Shown here: positions 48,023 through 57,014 of the stretch, one piece after another
How the letters are laid out: each line of letters opens with the position of its first letter
Numbering within the stretch: the stretch's first letter is position 1
Source of the DNA: DATBLE01 sp963791425
GTDB taxonomy: Bacteria > Actinomycetota > Thermoleophilia > Gaiellales > Gaiellaceae
Length of the DNA stretch: 64,000 bases
Direction of reading: 5' to 3'
Assembly (NCBI GenBank): GCA_963791425.1
Contig: CAWBSE010000003.1
Span: forward strand, 248,001 to 312,000
Program-made: the position numbers and the translations under genes
Notes under the pieces: generated by a model
The model's database searches: none
What the model saw: the letters and a program-made list of their open reading frames with translations, nothing else
Told to the model about the DNA's origin: nothing

Positions 48023-48832
48023 AGTGAGCAGGATCACCCCCGCGACGACCACGACGGCCCCGGCCGCGCGCCAGGCCGAGACGCGTTCCTTGAGCATCAC
48101 GGCGGCCAGGACGGTGACGATCACGACACTGGTCTCGCGCACCGCGGCAACCGGTGCGGCCGGCGCGAGCCGGAGCGCGTAGAGCGTGAGCGCGTACGGC
48201 GCGAGCGTCAGCGGCGCGATCAGGACGGTCTCCTTGCGGAACCCCGCCCGGAGCGCGGGGCGGCCCTGCCGCACGGCGACGACCGCCGCGGTGACGAGCG
48301 CGGGCCCGACCATCACCGCCTCGAGATACGCGAGCGGGTTGGCCAGCGTGACGCCCGTGTTGTCGATCAGCGTGTAGGCGGCGATCGTCGCGGCGATCGA
48401 GAGCCCGAAGAGCGTCGCCGAGCGGTCGGGCTTCCGGCCGCGGACGAGCAGGATCCCGGCTCCCACCGCACAGACGCCGACCGTCTGGTTCCACGAGGTC
48501 GCGGCGCCGAGCGCGAGCACCGCCACGGCCAGCACGAGCACGGGCGCCAGGCCGCGGGCGATCGGGTAGAAGACCGACAGCGGAGCGCGGGCGTACGCGG
48601 CGCTGAGCAACAGGACGTACGCGAGCTCGAACGCGGCACTGGCGGCGATGTACTTCCAGGCGCCCGCCTCGATCCGCCAGGTGGCTGCGGCGACCGGAGC
48701 CCAGATCGCGACCGCCATGCAGAACGCGGCCGCTGTCGCCGCCTGCGGGTCGGGGGTTCGGGCGAGGAGGACGTTCCAGAGTGCGTGCAGGACGGCCGCG
48801 CCGAGGGCGAGCGCGAGCGCGTCGGTGGGCAC
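48017..48832 (-). CDS. DMT superfamily permease (EamA-like)
   Basis: A 271-residue membrane protein with about ten hydrophobic helices in two EamA repeats. The N-terminal LGAAVLHALWNVLLARTPDP and the loop RAPLSVFYPIARGLAPVLVL are typical, and the C-terminal half ends AVMLKERVSAWRAAGAVVVV. The substrate is probably an amine or amino acid. GTG 48832 is one base past the oxidase stop. Its TAG stop lies within the last GTCTAGAC operator site of the neighbouring regulator, so DNA binding there could also affect read-through from this operon. Confidence 0.88.
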   Translation of the reverse strand: MPTDALALALGAAVLHALWNVLLARTPDPQAATAAAFCMAVAIWAPVAAATWRIEAGAWKYIAASAAFELAYVLLLSAAYARAPLSVFYPIARGLAPVLVLAVAVLALGAATSWNQTVGVCAVGAGILLVRGRKPDRSATLFGLSIAATIAAYTLIDNTGVTLANPLAYLEAVMVGPALVTAAVVAVRQGRPALRAGFRKETVLIAPLTLAPYALTLYALRLAPAAPVAAVRETSVVIVTVLAAVMLKERVSAWRAAGAVVVVAGVILLTV

Positions 48833-48833
48833 C

Positions 48834-50174
48834 TCAGCGCGTCCCGATCCGCAGGCCGAGCACCCGCGGCAGGGCGGCGACACCACGCGCGACCGGCCCG
48901 GCGCGGCGACCCTGCTCGTCGGCGCGCTCGACGGCGAGGACCGCCCGGCGTACGGCGGCGCCGCCGACGTAGCGGATCGGCTCGGGCGGCAGGCGCGGCG
49001 GCAGCCGGTTGGCCAGCGGGAGGCGCGACCACTCGTCGTCGGCGCCGAGCGCGAGCGATGCCAGGATCTGCCCGCCGAGCCAGCTCGGCCCGACGCCGTT
49101 CCCGCTGTAGCCGGCGCCGAAGTGGATCCGCGTGCCGGGAACCGTGGTGAAGAAGGGCAGCTGGTCGCTGGACACGTCGATCGGCCCGCCCCACGCCCGC
49201 TCGACCCTCGCCGCGGCGAGCCCCGGCAGCAGGCGGCGGAGCCCCTGCTCGGCGCGCGCAACGGTCGGGGCATCGTCGAAGAACCGGTTGCCGACCGCGC
49301 CGCCGTGGCCGATCGGCCCCGAGCCGGAGCCCATCACCACGCGCCCGTCGGCGGTCGTGCGGAAGTAGTGGATGAACATCCGGCCGTCGACGATCGCCTC
49401 GCCGGCCGTCCAGCCGATCTCCTCGAGCAGCTCCGGGACCGGCTCGGTGAGGACGACGTAGCTGCCGAAGTTGGTCAGGCGTCCGCGGGCGGGCTTCCAG
49501 CCGGTCGTCCACGCGTTCGTCGCGACGACGATCTCCGGAGCGCGCAGCACGCCGCCGGGGGTGGCGACGACGCCGGGCGCGATCGAGGTCGCCCGCGTCC
49601 GCTCGTGCAGCGTCACGCCCGCTGCGAGCGCCGCGCGGCGCAGCGCCCGGACGAGCCGTGCGGGCTGGACGGTGGCCGCGTCCGGGAAGCGCACGCCGCG
49701 CCGGAACACCGGCGACATCCCCGGGTCGACGGGGACGGCGCGGTCGGGAACGCCGAGCTCGGCCGCGGTTCGGAGCGCGTGTTCGACGGCCTCGTCCTGC
49801 GCCGGCGTGGTCGACACCTCCAGCATCCCGCCCCGGCGCAGCCAGACGTCTTCGCCGAGCGCCTCGACCGCAGCCAGGACGCCCTCGGAGGCGAGCGCCA
49901 GCTCGAGCGCCGCCGCGTCGCCGAGCCGTGAGCGGGCGCGCGGCAGCGCGCACCAGTACGTCTCGAGGAAGCCGCCGTTCCGGCCGCTCGGCCCGTGGCC
50001 GACGTGGTCGGCCTCGATCACCGTCACACGCAGGGACGGCTCGCGCCGCTTCAGCGTCAGCGCCGTCCAGAGGCCGGTGTAGCCCCCGCCCACGATCGCG
50101 ACGTCCACGTCGGCGTCGCCCGCGAGCGGTTCCGCCGGCGGATCGGGCGGAGCCTCGTCCAGCCACCACGGCAT
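48834..50174 (-). CDS. FAD-dependent amine oxidoreductase (DAO family, PuuB-like)
   Basis: A 446-residue flavoprotein of the glycine/sarcosine/glutamylputrescine oxidase family. The FAD motif is VAIVGGGYTGLWTALTLKRR (about 25-44), followed by VIEADHVGHGPSGRNGGFLE. The substrate domain contains VVATNAWTTGWKPARGR and the C-terminal IHFGAGYSGNGVGPSWLGG contacts FAD. In this polyamine region, oxidation of an N-acylated or free amine with peroxide release is plausible. Start ATG 50174; GTG 50186, 12 bases upstream with a GATGCT box 6 bases before it, is an alternative. Confidence 0.9.
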   Translation of the reverse strand: MPWWLDEAPPDPPAEPLAGDADVDVAIVGGGYTGLWTALTLKRREPSLRVTVIEADHVGHGPSGRNGGFLETYWCALPRARSRLGDAAALELALASEGVLAAVEALGEDVWLRRGGMLEVSTTPAQDEAVEHALRTAAELGVPDRAVPVDPGMSPVFRRGVRFPDAATVQPARLVRALRRAALAAGVTLHERTRATSIAPGVVATPGGVLRAPEIVVATNAWTTGWKPARGRLTNFGSYVVLTEPVPELLEEIGWTAGEAIVDGRMFIHYFRTTADGRVVMGSGSGPIGHGGAVGNRFFDDAPTVARAEQGLRRLLPGLAAARVERAWGGPIDVSSDQLPFFTTVPGTRIHFGAGYSGNGVGPSWLGGQILASLALGADDEWSRLPLANRLPPRLPPEPIRYVGGAAVRRAVLAVERADEQGRRAGPVARGVAALPRVLGLRIGTR

Positions 50175-50191
50175 GCGAGTCAGCACCGCGA

Positions 50192-50197
50192 TAGCAT
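50192..50197 (+). promoter_or_regulatory. Putative -10 box TAGCAT, leaderless promoter of aminotransferase
   Basis: TAGCAT ends 7 bases before ATG 50205 in the 30 bp gap to the divergent oxidase gene. Confidence 0.48.
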
Positions 50198-50204
50198 CGC
50201 CCAG

Positions 50205-51443
50205 ATGGCAGAGCGCTCGTTCTGGAACCCGATGACCAACCTCGGCTCCTTCCGGGAGAAGGGGATCACGATCGTGCGCGGCGAAGGCTCGACCGTCTGG
50301 GACGACGCGGGACGCGCGTCGATCGACATCTCCGGTGCGCTCTGGTACTGCAACATCGGATACGGCCGCGCGGAGCTCGCCGACGCCGCCGCCGCGCAGA
50401 TGCGCGAGCTGGGCTCGTACAAGACCTACGACGGCTTCACGTCGCCGCCGACCGAGGCTCTGGCGGCGAAGGTCACCGAGCTCGTGCCACTCGACGGCGC
50501 CAAGATCTTCTTCACGTCGGGCGGTGGCGAGTCGATCGACACGGCCGCGAAGCTGTCGCGCGCGTACTGGACCGCCGTCGGCAAGCCCGACAAGCACGCG
50601 ATCATCTCGCGCCAGTTCGCCTACCACGGGTCGAACGCGTACGGCACGTCGCTGGGCGGCATGGCGCCGCTCGTCGAGACGTACGGCCGGCTCGTCCCCG
50701 AGGTCGAGCAGATCGCGTGGGACGACGCCGAGGCGCTGGCGGAGGCGATCGACCGCCTCGGTGCCGAGCGGGTCTCCGCGTTCTTCGCCGAGCCGATCAT
50801 CGGGGCCGGCGGCGTGTTGATCCCGCCCGAGGGCTACCTCGACCGCGTGCAGGAGATCTGCCGCGAACGCGAGGTACTGCTCGTGCTCGACGAGGTGATC
50901 ACCGGCTTCGGCCGCACGGGCGAGTGGTTCGCGACCGGGCGCTACAACCTCTCACCCGACCTGATCACGGTCGCCAAGGGGATCACCTCCGGGTACATCC
51001 CGCTCGGCGGCGTGATCGCGTCGGCGCGCGTCGCGGAGCCGTTCTGGGCGGCGGGGACAACGAACGTGTTCCGCCACGGCTACACGTACTCCGGGCACGC
51101 GACCGCGTGCGCCGTCGGGCTCGCGAACCTCGACGTGATCGAGCGCGAGGGCCTCGTCGCGCGCGTGAAGCAGCTCGAGCCGGTGCTGGCGGACGCGTTG
51201 CGGCCGCTCGCCGACCACCCGGCGGTCTCGGACGTGCGCGCGGGCGTCGGCCTGCTCGCCGCCGTCGAGCTCGCCGATCCGTCCAAGCTCCAGGCCGTGA
51301 TCGACGCCGCGTACGAGCGCGGCGTGCTCGTCCGCCCCATCCGCGGCGTCGCCCTGCAGGTCTCCCCGCCGTTCGTGATCACCGAGGACGAGATCGCGAC
51401 GACGGCGCGGGTGTTCGGCGAAGCGCTCGACGCAGCCGCTTAG
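50205..51443 (+). CDS. Class III aminotransferase (PLP-dependent omega-aminotransferase)
   Basis: A 412-residue class III aminotransferase. PLP phosphate loop: FFTSGGGESIDTAAKLSRAY (about 102-121). The Asp binding the pyridine nitrogen is in VLLVLDEVITGFGRTGEWFA (about 223-242), and the Schiff-base Lys is in LITVAKGITSGYIPLGG (about 255-271). It resembles beta-alanine/putrescine/GABA-type enzymes that transfer terminal amino groups. It sits between a DAO oxidase and polyamine genes, fitting conversion of diamines to amino-aldehydes. It ends with stops shared in TTAG with the convergent neighbour. Confidence 0.92.
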   Translation: MAERSFWNPMTNLGSFREKGITIVRGEGSTVWDDAGRASIDISGALWYCNIGYGRAELADAAAAQMRELGSYKTYDGFTSPPTEALAAKVTELVPLDGAKIFFTSGGGESIDTAAKLSRAYWTAVGKPDKHAIISRQFAYHGSNAYGTSLGGMAPLVETYGRLVPEVEQIAWDDAEALAEAIDRLGAERVSAFFAEPIIGAGGVLIPPEGYLDRVQEICREREVLLVLDEVITGFGRTGEWFATGRYNLSPDLITVAKGITSGYIPLGGVIASARVAEPFWAAGTTNVFRHGYTYSGHATACAVGLANLDVIEREGLVARVKQLEPVLADALRPLADHPAVSDVRAGVGLLAAVELADPSKLQAVIDAAYERGVLVRPIRGVALQVSPPFVITEDEIATTARVFGEALDAAA

Positions 51444-52827
51444 CTCGTCAGCTCGCGCGCCAGCTCGTCGAACACGCCCACGTACCGGTCGACCGCCTCG
51501 TCCGTGTGCTGGACGGAGATCGTCCACTCCTCCTCGCGGCCGGGGGTGGCGAAGATGCCGCGGTTCATGTTCCACAGCCAGCCGAGCTCGGTCAGCTCGA
51601 CGTCCTGGTTCGCCTTGAACGTCTCGTAGTCGACGACGCGCACCGGTGAGAACGTGACGCAGCCCTTCGCGCCGATCCCGACCGCGTAGCCGGGGAGCCG
51701 GTACCGCTCGACGACGCCGCCGCAGCCCTCGAGGAGCCGCTGCGTTGAGATGGTCGAGGTGGGCGTACGCGTCCGGCGTGAGCACCTCGAGCAGGCTCGC
51801 GCGCGCAGCGGCCATCGACAGCGGGTTCCCGTTGTACGTGCCGACCTGGAAGACGCTGCCGTCCTCGACACGCGCCATCACCTCCTCCGTGCCGCCGATC
51901 GCGCCGGACGGAAGGCCGCCGCCGAGCGTCTTCGCCAGCGTGACCATGTCGGGGACGACGCCGAAGTGCTCGACGGCGCCGCCGGCGGCGACGGTCAGGC
52001 CCGTCTTGACCTCGTCGAAGATCAGGACGATCCCGTGGCGCTCGGTCAGCTCGCGCACGGCCTCGAGATAACCCGGCTCGGGGAGCACGACCCCGAGGTT
52101 CATCATCGCCGGCTCCATGATCACGCACGCGGGCAGGCGCCCGTCGGCGGCGAGCCGCTCGATCCGGCGCTCCATCGCGCCGGCGTCGTTGAACGGGACG
52201 ACGATCGTCATGGCGACGACCGCATCGCGGGATTCCCGCGCCGTACGCCAGGGAGAGCAGATCTTCGCGGTGCCCGAAGCGGCCGTACTCGACGCCGATC
52301 GAGACCATCACGGTGTCGTGGTGGCCGTGGTACGAGCCGAAGATCTTCAGCACGGTGTCCCGGCCGGTGTGGGCGCGGGCGATCCGGATCGCGTCCATCG
52401 TCGCTTCGGAGCCGGAGTTCGTGTACCGCCACTTCGGCAGCCGGAACCGCCGAGCGAGCTCCTCGGCGACGACGATGCCGTCCTCGGTCGCCGCGGCGAA
52501 GTGCGTCCCGAGGGCGGCGCGCTCGCGGACAGCCGCGGTGATCGCCGGGTGCGCGTGGCCCTGTGTCATCGAGCCGAAGCCGTTGTGGAAGTCGATGTAG
52601 TCGTTCTCGTCCACGTCCCAGACCCGCTCGCCCTCACCGTGCGAGACGTAGATCGGCCACGGATCGCGCAGCTGGTACGACGAGGCGACGCCTCCCGCAA
52701 GCGTCAGCCTGGCCCGCTCGTACATCGCCTTCGACCCGGGCGTGCGCTCGTCGAGCAGCGCTCCCTCGCGCTCGATCAGCTCCCGGACGCGGTCCCGGTC
52801 GATCTCGACCGGGGCGGTGAGAGCCAT
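51440..52827 (-). CDS. Glutamate-1-semialdehyde aminotransferase-like PLP enzyme (two surplus-base frameshifts)
   Basis: About 462 residues after skipping two bases. Frame one runs MALTAPVEIDRDRVRELIER to SLAYGAGIP, including the PLP loop YTNSGSEATMDAIRIA. After removal of one base near 52227, frame two gives DAVVAMTIVVPFNDAGAMER through IFDEVKTGL, LAKTLGGGLPSGAIGG (Schiff-base Lys) and HLDHLN. After a second removal near 51743, QRLLEGCGGVVERYRLPGYA continues to the stop. It is a HemL-like class III enzyme, but its place beside polyamine genes argues against tetrapyrrole synthesis. Overlaps the UspA stop by one base. Confidence 0.85.
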
Positions 52828-53252
52828 CAGCCCTCGATCGCCGGGACGACCAGCACCGGCAGCGGGGAGCGCTGAACGAGCCGCAGCATGACCGACCCGA
52901 GGAGGGCACCCGTGATCGGGTTCTCGCCGACGGTGCCGACGACGATCGCGCTCGCGCCTTCCTCCTTCGCGACGTCGATCAGGGCGTCCGCAGGTTTACC
53001 GGAGACGAGTCGGGACTCGGCCTCGATGCCGGCCGCTTCCAGGTCGGCGACCGCGCGGCCGACGGCCTGCTTCCCGACCTTCTCGAACGCCTCGCGGACG
53101 CTGCCTTCCTGCTGGCCGCCGAGCGGGCTGATGTAGAAGCTGAAGACGACGACCACCTTCGCGCCGACGAGCGGTGCGAGCCGGATCGTCTCCGCCAGCG
53201 CCGCATTGGCCGACGGCGACTGGTCGTACCCGAGGACGATCACGTCAGCCAT
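52827..53252 (-). CDS. Universal stress protein (UspA family)
   Basis: A 141-residue alpha/beta protein. ATP-binding features are VLGYDQSPSANAAL at the N-terminus and the C-terminal GTVGENPITGALLGSVMLRL (about 107-126), a variant of the G-2x-G-9x-G-S motif. It binds nucleotide and is usually tied to stress survival or to transporter control. It overlaps the APC permease gene by 8 bp, so it is co-expressed with that permease, a common UspA arrangement. Confidence 0.92.
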   Translation of the reverse strand: MADVIVLGYDQSPSANAALAETIRLAPLVGAKVVVVFSFYISPLGGQQEGSVREAFEKVGKQAVGRAVADLEAAGIEAESRLVSGKPADALIDVAKEEGASAIVVGTVGENPITGALLGSVMLRLVQRSPLPVLVVPAIEG

Positions 53253-54774
53253 TGGGACTCTCCTGGTGGGCGAGGAGCACCGCGGGATCGGCCGTCTCCC
53301 GCTTCCAGCGGAAGAACGGGTCGGGGGCGACGATCCGCTGCACGATCATCAGCACGATCCCGACCAGGAGCGACAGGCCGGCAATCGCGACCGGCGGGCC
53401 GACGCCGAACCACGCGGTGCCGACACTCGAGTTGGACGGGTTTGCGGAGAGGTAGATGTCATAGCCGAGCAGCACGAACAGGATGAGCGCGCCGGTGAGC
53501 GGAAGCAACCCGATCATGACCAGGTTGTTGCGGCTCTTGCGGAGCTCGTGACGGTAGTACCAGAAGCACGCCAACCCCGTCAGACCGTAGTAGAAGGCGA
53601 TCCCCAGGCCGGTGGCCGTGACCGAGTCCTCGAGGATGCTGCTCGAGACCGAGTTCAGCGTCACGAAGCAGACGATCGAGATCACGCACATCCAGATCGT
53701 CGAGACGCCCGGCGAGAGGTACTTCCGGTTGATGCGGGCGAAGTGCTTCGGGAACGCGCCGTGGGCCGCCATCGACAGCGACTGCCTGGTCGCGGGCAGG
53801 ATCGTCGTCTGGGTCGACGCCGACGCCGAGGTGAGGACGGCGATGATCAGCAGCTTGTCCAGGGGCGAGCCGAGGACGCTCTTGCCGAGCGCGCTGAGCA
53901 CGTCGTCCTGGTTGTTGTTCAGGTACCCGACGCCGTGGTACGCCTGCGCGGCGACCGTGACGACGAGGTAGATCCCGAGCAGGAGGAAGGTACTGACGAC
54001 GGCCGCGCGGCCGGGTGTCCTGGTCGAGTCCTCGGTCTCCTCGTTGACCGAGACGGCCGTGTCCCAGCCCCAGTAGATGAAGATCCCGAGCAGCAGCCCC
54101 GAGGTGAGCGCTCCGAACGAGCCGATGTCGAAGGGGTTCAGCCAGCTCAGCGACGGGTGCACGGAGCCGAGCGGATCGCCGGTGTAGACCCTGACGAGCG
54201 CGACGACCGCGAAGGCGCCGAGAGTGACGATCTCGGCGCCGAGCAGGTAGTACTGCGTCCGGGCGGAGAGCTCGACGCCGACGTAACAGATCCAGGACAT
54301 GATCAGGATCCAGATCACGCCGGCGACGCCGACCCAGAACGTGCTGGCCGCGGCCTTGTCGGCGCCGAAGAGCAGGAACGTGTAGCTGCCCGCGATCTGG
54401 GCGAGGCTCGCCATCACGAGGATGTCGGCGTAGATCACGGCCCAGCCGCCGATCCAGCCGGTGACCGGGCCGAACGCGCGCGCCGCCCACGTGAACGTGG
54501 TGCCGCAGTCCGGGTCGGCCTGGTTCATGTACTTGAACGCGAGCGCGATCAGGTACATGGGCACGAACGCGAGCACGATGATCACCGGCGCCTGGTAGCC
54601 GATCCCCACGACCGCGGTGATGAAGCCGAGCGTCGCCGCCAGGCTGTAGCCGGGGGCGGTCGAGGCGACGCCGATGACGACGCTCGAGACGAACGTGAGC
54701 GCGCCGGTCTTGAGGCCCTTCTCCCCCGCGTCGTGCTGGCTGGGAACCTGTGTGACGGCTGCGTCGGTCGCCAT
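53245..54774 (-). CDS. APC family amino acid/polyamine permease
   Basis: A 509-residue transporter with about 12-13 transmembrane helices. The first helix region holds SSVVIGVASTAPGYSLAATL (about 30-49) with the unwound glycine-containing motif of the APC superfamily. PDCGTTFTWAARAFGPVTGW (about 87-106) and FIYWGWDTAVSVNEETEDST (about 234-253) follow. It imports amino acids or polyamines by cation symport. It lies between the aldehyde dehydrogenase and uspA in the same operon. TGATG overlap with the dehydrogenase. Confidence 0.93.
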   Translation of the reverse strand: MATDAAVTQVPSQHDAGEKGLKTGALTFVSSVVIGVASTAPGYSLAATLGFITAVVGIGYQAPVIIVLAFVPMYLIALAFKYMNQADPDCGTTFTWAARAFGPVTGWIGGWAVIYADILVMASLAQIAGSYTFLLFGADKAAASTFWVGVAGVIWILIMSWICYVGVELSARTQYYLLGAEIVTLGAFAVVALVRVYTGDPLGSVHPSLSWLNPFDIGSFGALTSGLLLGIFIYWGWDTAVSVNEETEDSTRTPGRAAVVSTFLLLGIYLVVTVAAQAYHGVGYLNNNQDDVLSALGKSVLGSPLDKLLIIAVLTSASASTQTTILPATRQSLSMAAHGAFPKHFARINRKYLSPGVSTIWMCVISIVCFVTLNSVSSSILEDSVTATGLGIAFYYGLTGLACFWYYRHELRKSRNNLVMIGLLPLTGALILFVLLGYDIYLSANPSNSSVGTAWFGVGPPVAIAGLSLLVGIVLMIVQRIVAPDPFFRWKRETADPAVLLAHQESPNG

Positions 54775-56199
54775 CAGCCGAGACTCACCATCACGTGCTT
54801 GATCTGGGTGTAGTCCTCGAGCGAGTACGTCGAGAGGTCCTTGCCGTAGCCCGACTCCTTGTAGCCGCCGTGCGGCATCTCCGAGACCAGCGGGATGTGG
54901 TCGTTGATCCAGACCGTCCCGAACTGCAGCGCACGCGCCGCCGACATCGCCCGCCCGACGTCGCGCGTCCAGACCGAGGCGGCGAGCCCGTAGCGCACGC
55001 CGTTCGCCCAGGCGATCGCCTCTTCGTCGCTCGAGAACCGCTGGACCGTCACGACCGGCCCGAACACCTCGCGCTGGACGATCTCCGCGTCCTGGCCGAC
55101 GTCGGCGACGACGGTCGGGTTGACGAAGAACCCGCGATCGCCGTTCGTCCCCCCGCCGGTGAGGATCGTCGCCTTCGCCCCCTCGGCCCGGTCGAGGAAG
55201 CCGAGCACGCGCTCCTGCTGCGCCTTCGAGATCACCGGCCCCATCTCGATCTCGTCGCCCTCGGCCGGATCGCCGACCTTCAGCGACTCGACCGCGGGGA
55301 CGAGCTCCTCGAGCAGCCGGTCGTAGATCCCCGGCGCCTGCCATCACGCGCGAGGCGGCCGTGCAGTCCTGGCCGGAGTTCCAGTAGCCGGCGATCTTGA
55401 TCCCCTCGGCGACCGCGGCCGGGTCGGCGTCGTCGAACACGACCACCGGCGCCTTGCCGCCCAGCTCGAGGTGTACCCGCTTCAGGTTGTCGGCTGCGGT
55501 GCGCGCGATCGTCTTGCCGGTCTCGACGTCGCCGGTCAGCGAGACCAAGCGGACGTCGGGATGGGTGACGATCCGCTCGCCGACCGGGACGCCGTCGCCG
55601 GTGACGACGTTCAGCACGCCGGCCGGGATCGCGTCCTGCGCCAGCTCGGCGAACCGCAGCAGCGAGAGCGGCGTCTGCTCGGACGGCTTCAGCACCTGGA
55701 CGTTGCCGGCGGCAAGCGCGGGAGCGAGCTTCCAGATCGCCATCATCAGCGGGTAGTTCCAGGGCGCGATCCCGCCGACGATCCCGAGCGGCTCGCGGCG
55801 GATCATCGACGTGTAGCCCTTCATGTACTCGCCGGCTGCGCGCCCCTCGAGGATCCGCGCCGCGCCCGCGAAGAAGCGCAGGTTGTCGGCGCAGATCGGG
55901 ATCTCGTCCTTCGCGTACGAGAGCGGCTTGCCGACGTTGCGCGACTCGATCTCGGCGAGCTCGTCGGTGTTGGCGTCGAGGATGTCGGCGAGCGCCAGCA
56001 GCACCTCGGCGCGCTCGGCGGGCGTCGAGTCGAGCCACTCCGGCAGCGCCTTCCCCGCCGCCTCGACCGCCGCGTCGACGTCGGCCGCGGTGCACGACGG
56101 CACCTCGGCGATCTTCTCGCCGGTCGCGGGGTTGAGCACGTCCATTGTCCCGCCCTCTGCGGCGCCGGTCCACTTCCCGCCGATGAAGATCTTGTCCAT
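54774..56199 (-). CDS. Aminobutyraldehyde dehydrogenase-like ALDH (one surplus-base frameshift)
   Basis: About 475 residues after skipping one base. Frame one covers FIGGKWTGAAEGGTMDVLNP, APWNYPLMMAIWKLAPALAA (about 151-170), VHLELGGKAPVVVFDDADPA (Glu general base) and WNSGQDCTAASRVMA (catalytic Cys). Past GAG, one surplus G in the CCCC run at 55329-55332 shifts the frame. The rest, MGPVISKAQQERVLGFLDRA to HVMVSLG, resumes in another. The WNSGQDCTA and PWNYPLMMA blocks match PatD-type enzymes oxidising 4-aminobutanal to GABA. ATG 56199 follows GAGGAG. Confidence 0.87.
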
Positions 56200-56216
56200 C
56201 ACGCTCCTCTACTCCG

Positions 56217-57014
56217 TTACTCCGTTCGTAGAATTCCAGACTCGCGGGTCAGGCGCTGCGCGAAGGCGACCGGGATGATCGTGGCCAGCAGGATCAGGAA
56301 GACGACGACGTTCACCTCGGGCAGCTGCTGACCGAGGCGGATGTTCCCGAAGATCCAGATCGGGAGCGTGTTCGCGCTGCCGGCGGTGAACGTCGTGACG
56401 ATCACCTCGTCGAACGACAGCGCAAACGCGAGCAAGGCGCCGGAGACGAGCGCGGTCGCGATCGCCGGCAGCGTCACGTACAGGAACGTCTGGAATCCGT
56501 CGGCACCGAGGTCCATCGATGCCTCCGTCAGCGAGCCCGGCATCCGCCGCAGGCGAGCGGCGACGTTGTTGAAGACGATCACGATGCAGAACGTCGCGTG
56601 GCCGATGATGATCGTCCAGAGGCCGAGCGCCTGCCCGAAGTACGTGAAGTACGAGTTCAGCGCCATGCCGGTGATGATCCCGGGGAGCGCGATCGGCAGG
56701 ATGAACAGGAACGAGACCATCGTCCGGCCGAAGAATGACGCGCGATAGAGCGCGAACGCCGCGAGCGTGCCGAGCACCATCGCGACCCCGGTGGCGAGCG
56801 CGCCGGCCTTCAAGGAGAGCCACAGCGCCTGCTGCATCTCGCCGTTGTGGATCGTGGGGCCGAACCACTTGGTCGTCCAGTCGGTGATCGGCCAGCCCTG
56901 GACGTTGGACGCGTTGAAGGCGTAGAGGATGATGATCACGATCGGGATGTGCAGGAAGAGGACCACGCCGATCGTCCAGATCCAGAGGCCGATGCGGGTC
57001 CCCGTCCGTTCCAT
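56217..57014 (-). CDS. potC: Polyamine-type ABC transporter permease PotC
   Basis: A 265-residue inner-membrane permease with six hydrophobic helices. The cytoplasmic EAA loop is EASMDLGADGFQTFLYVTLP (about 165-184), which docks onto PotA. The N-terminal ASNVQGWPITDWTTKWF matches PotC/YdcV permeases. TGATG overlap with potB. It ends 17 bp before the aldehyde dehydrogenase start, so uptake and oxidation genes are co-transcribed. Confidence 0.93.
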   Translation of the reverse strand: MERTGTRIGLWIWTIGVVLFLHIPIVIIILYAFNASNVQGWPITDWTTKWFGPTIHNGEMQQALWLSLKAGALATGVAMVLGTLAAFALYRASFFGRTMVSFLFILPIALPGIITGMALNSYFTYFGQALGLWTIIIGHATFCIVIVFNNVAARLRRMPGSLTEASMDLGADGFQTFLYVTLPAIATALVSGALLAFALSFDEVIVTTFTAGSANTLPIWIFGNIRLGQQLPEVNVVVFLILLATIIPVAFAQRLTRESGILRTE

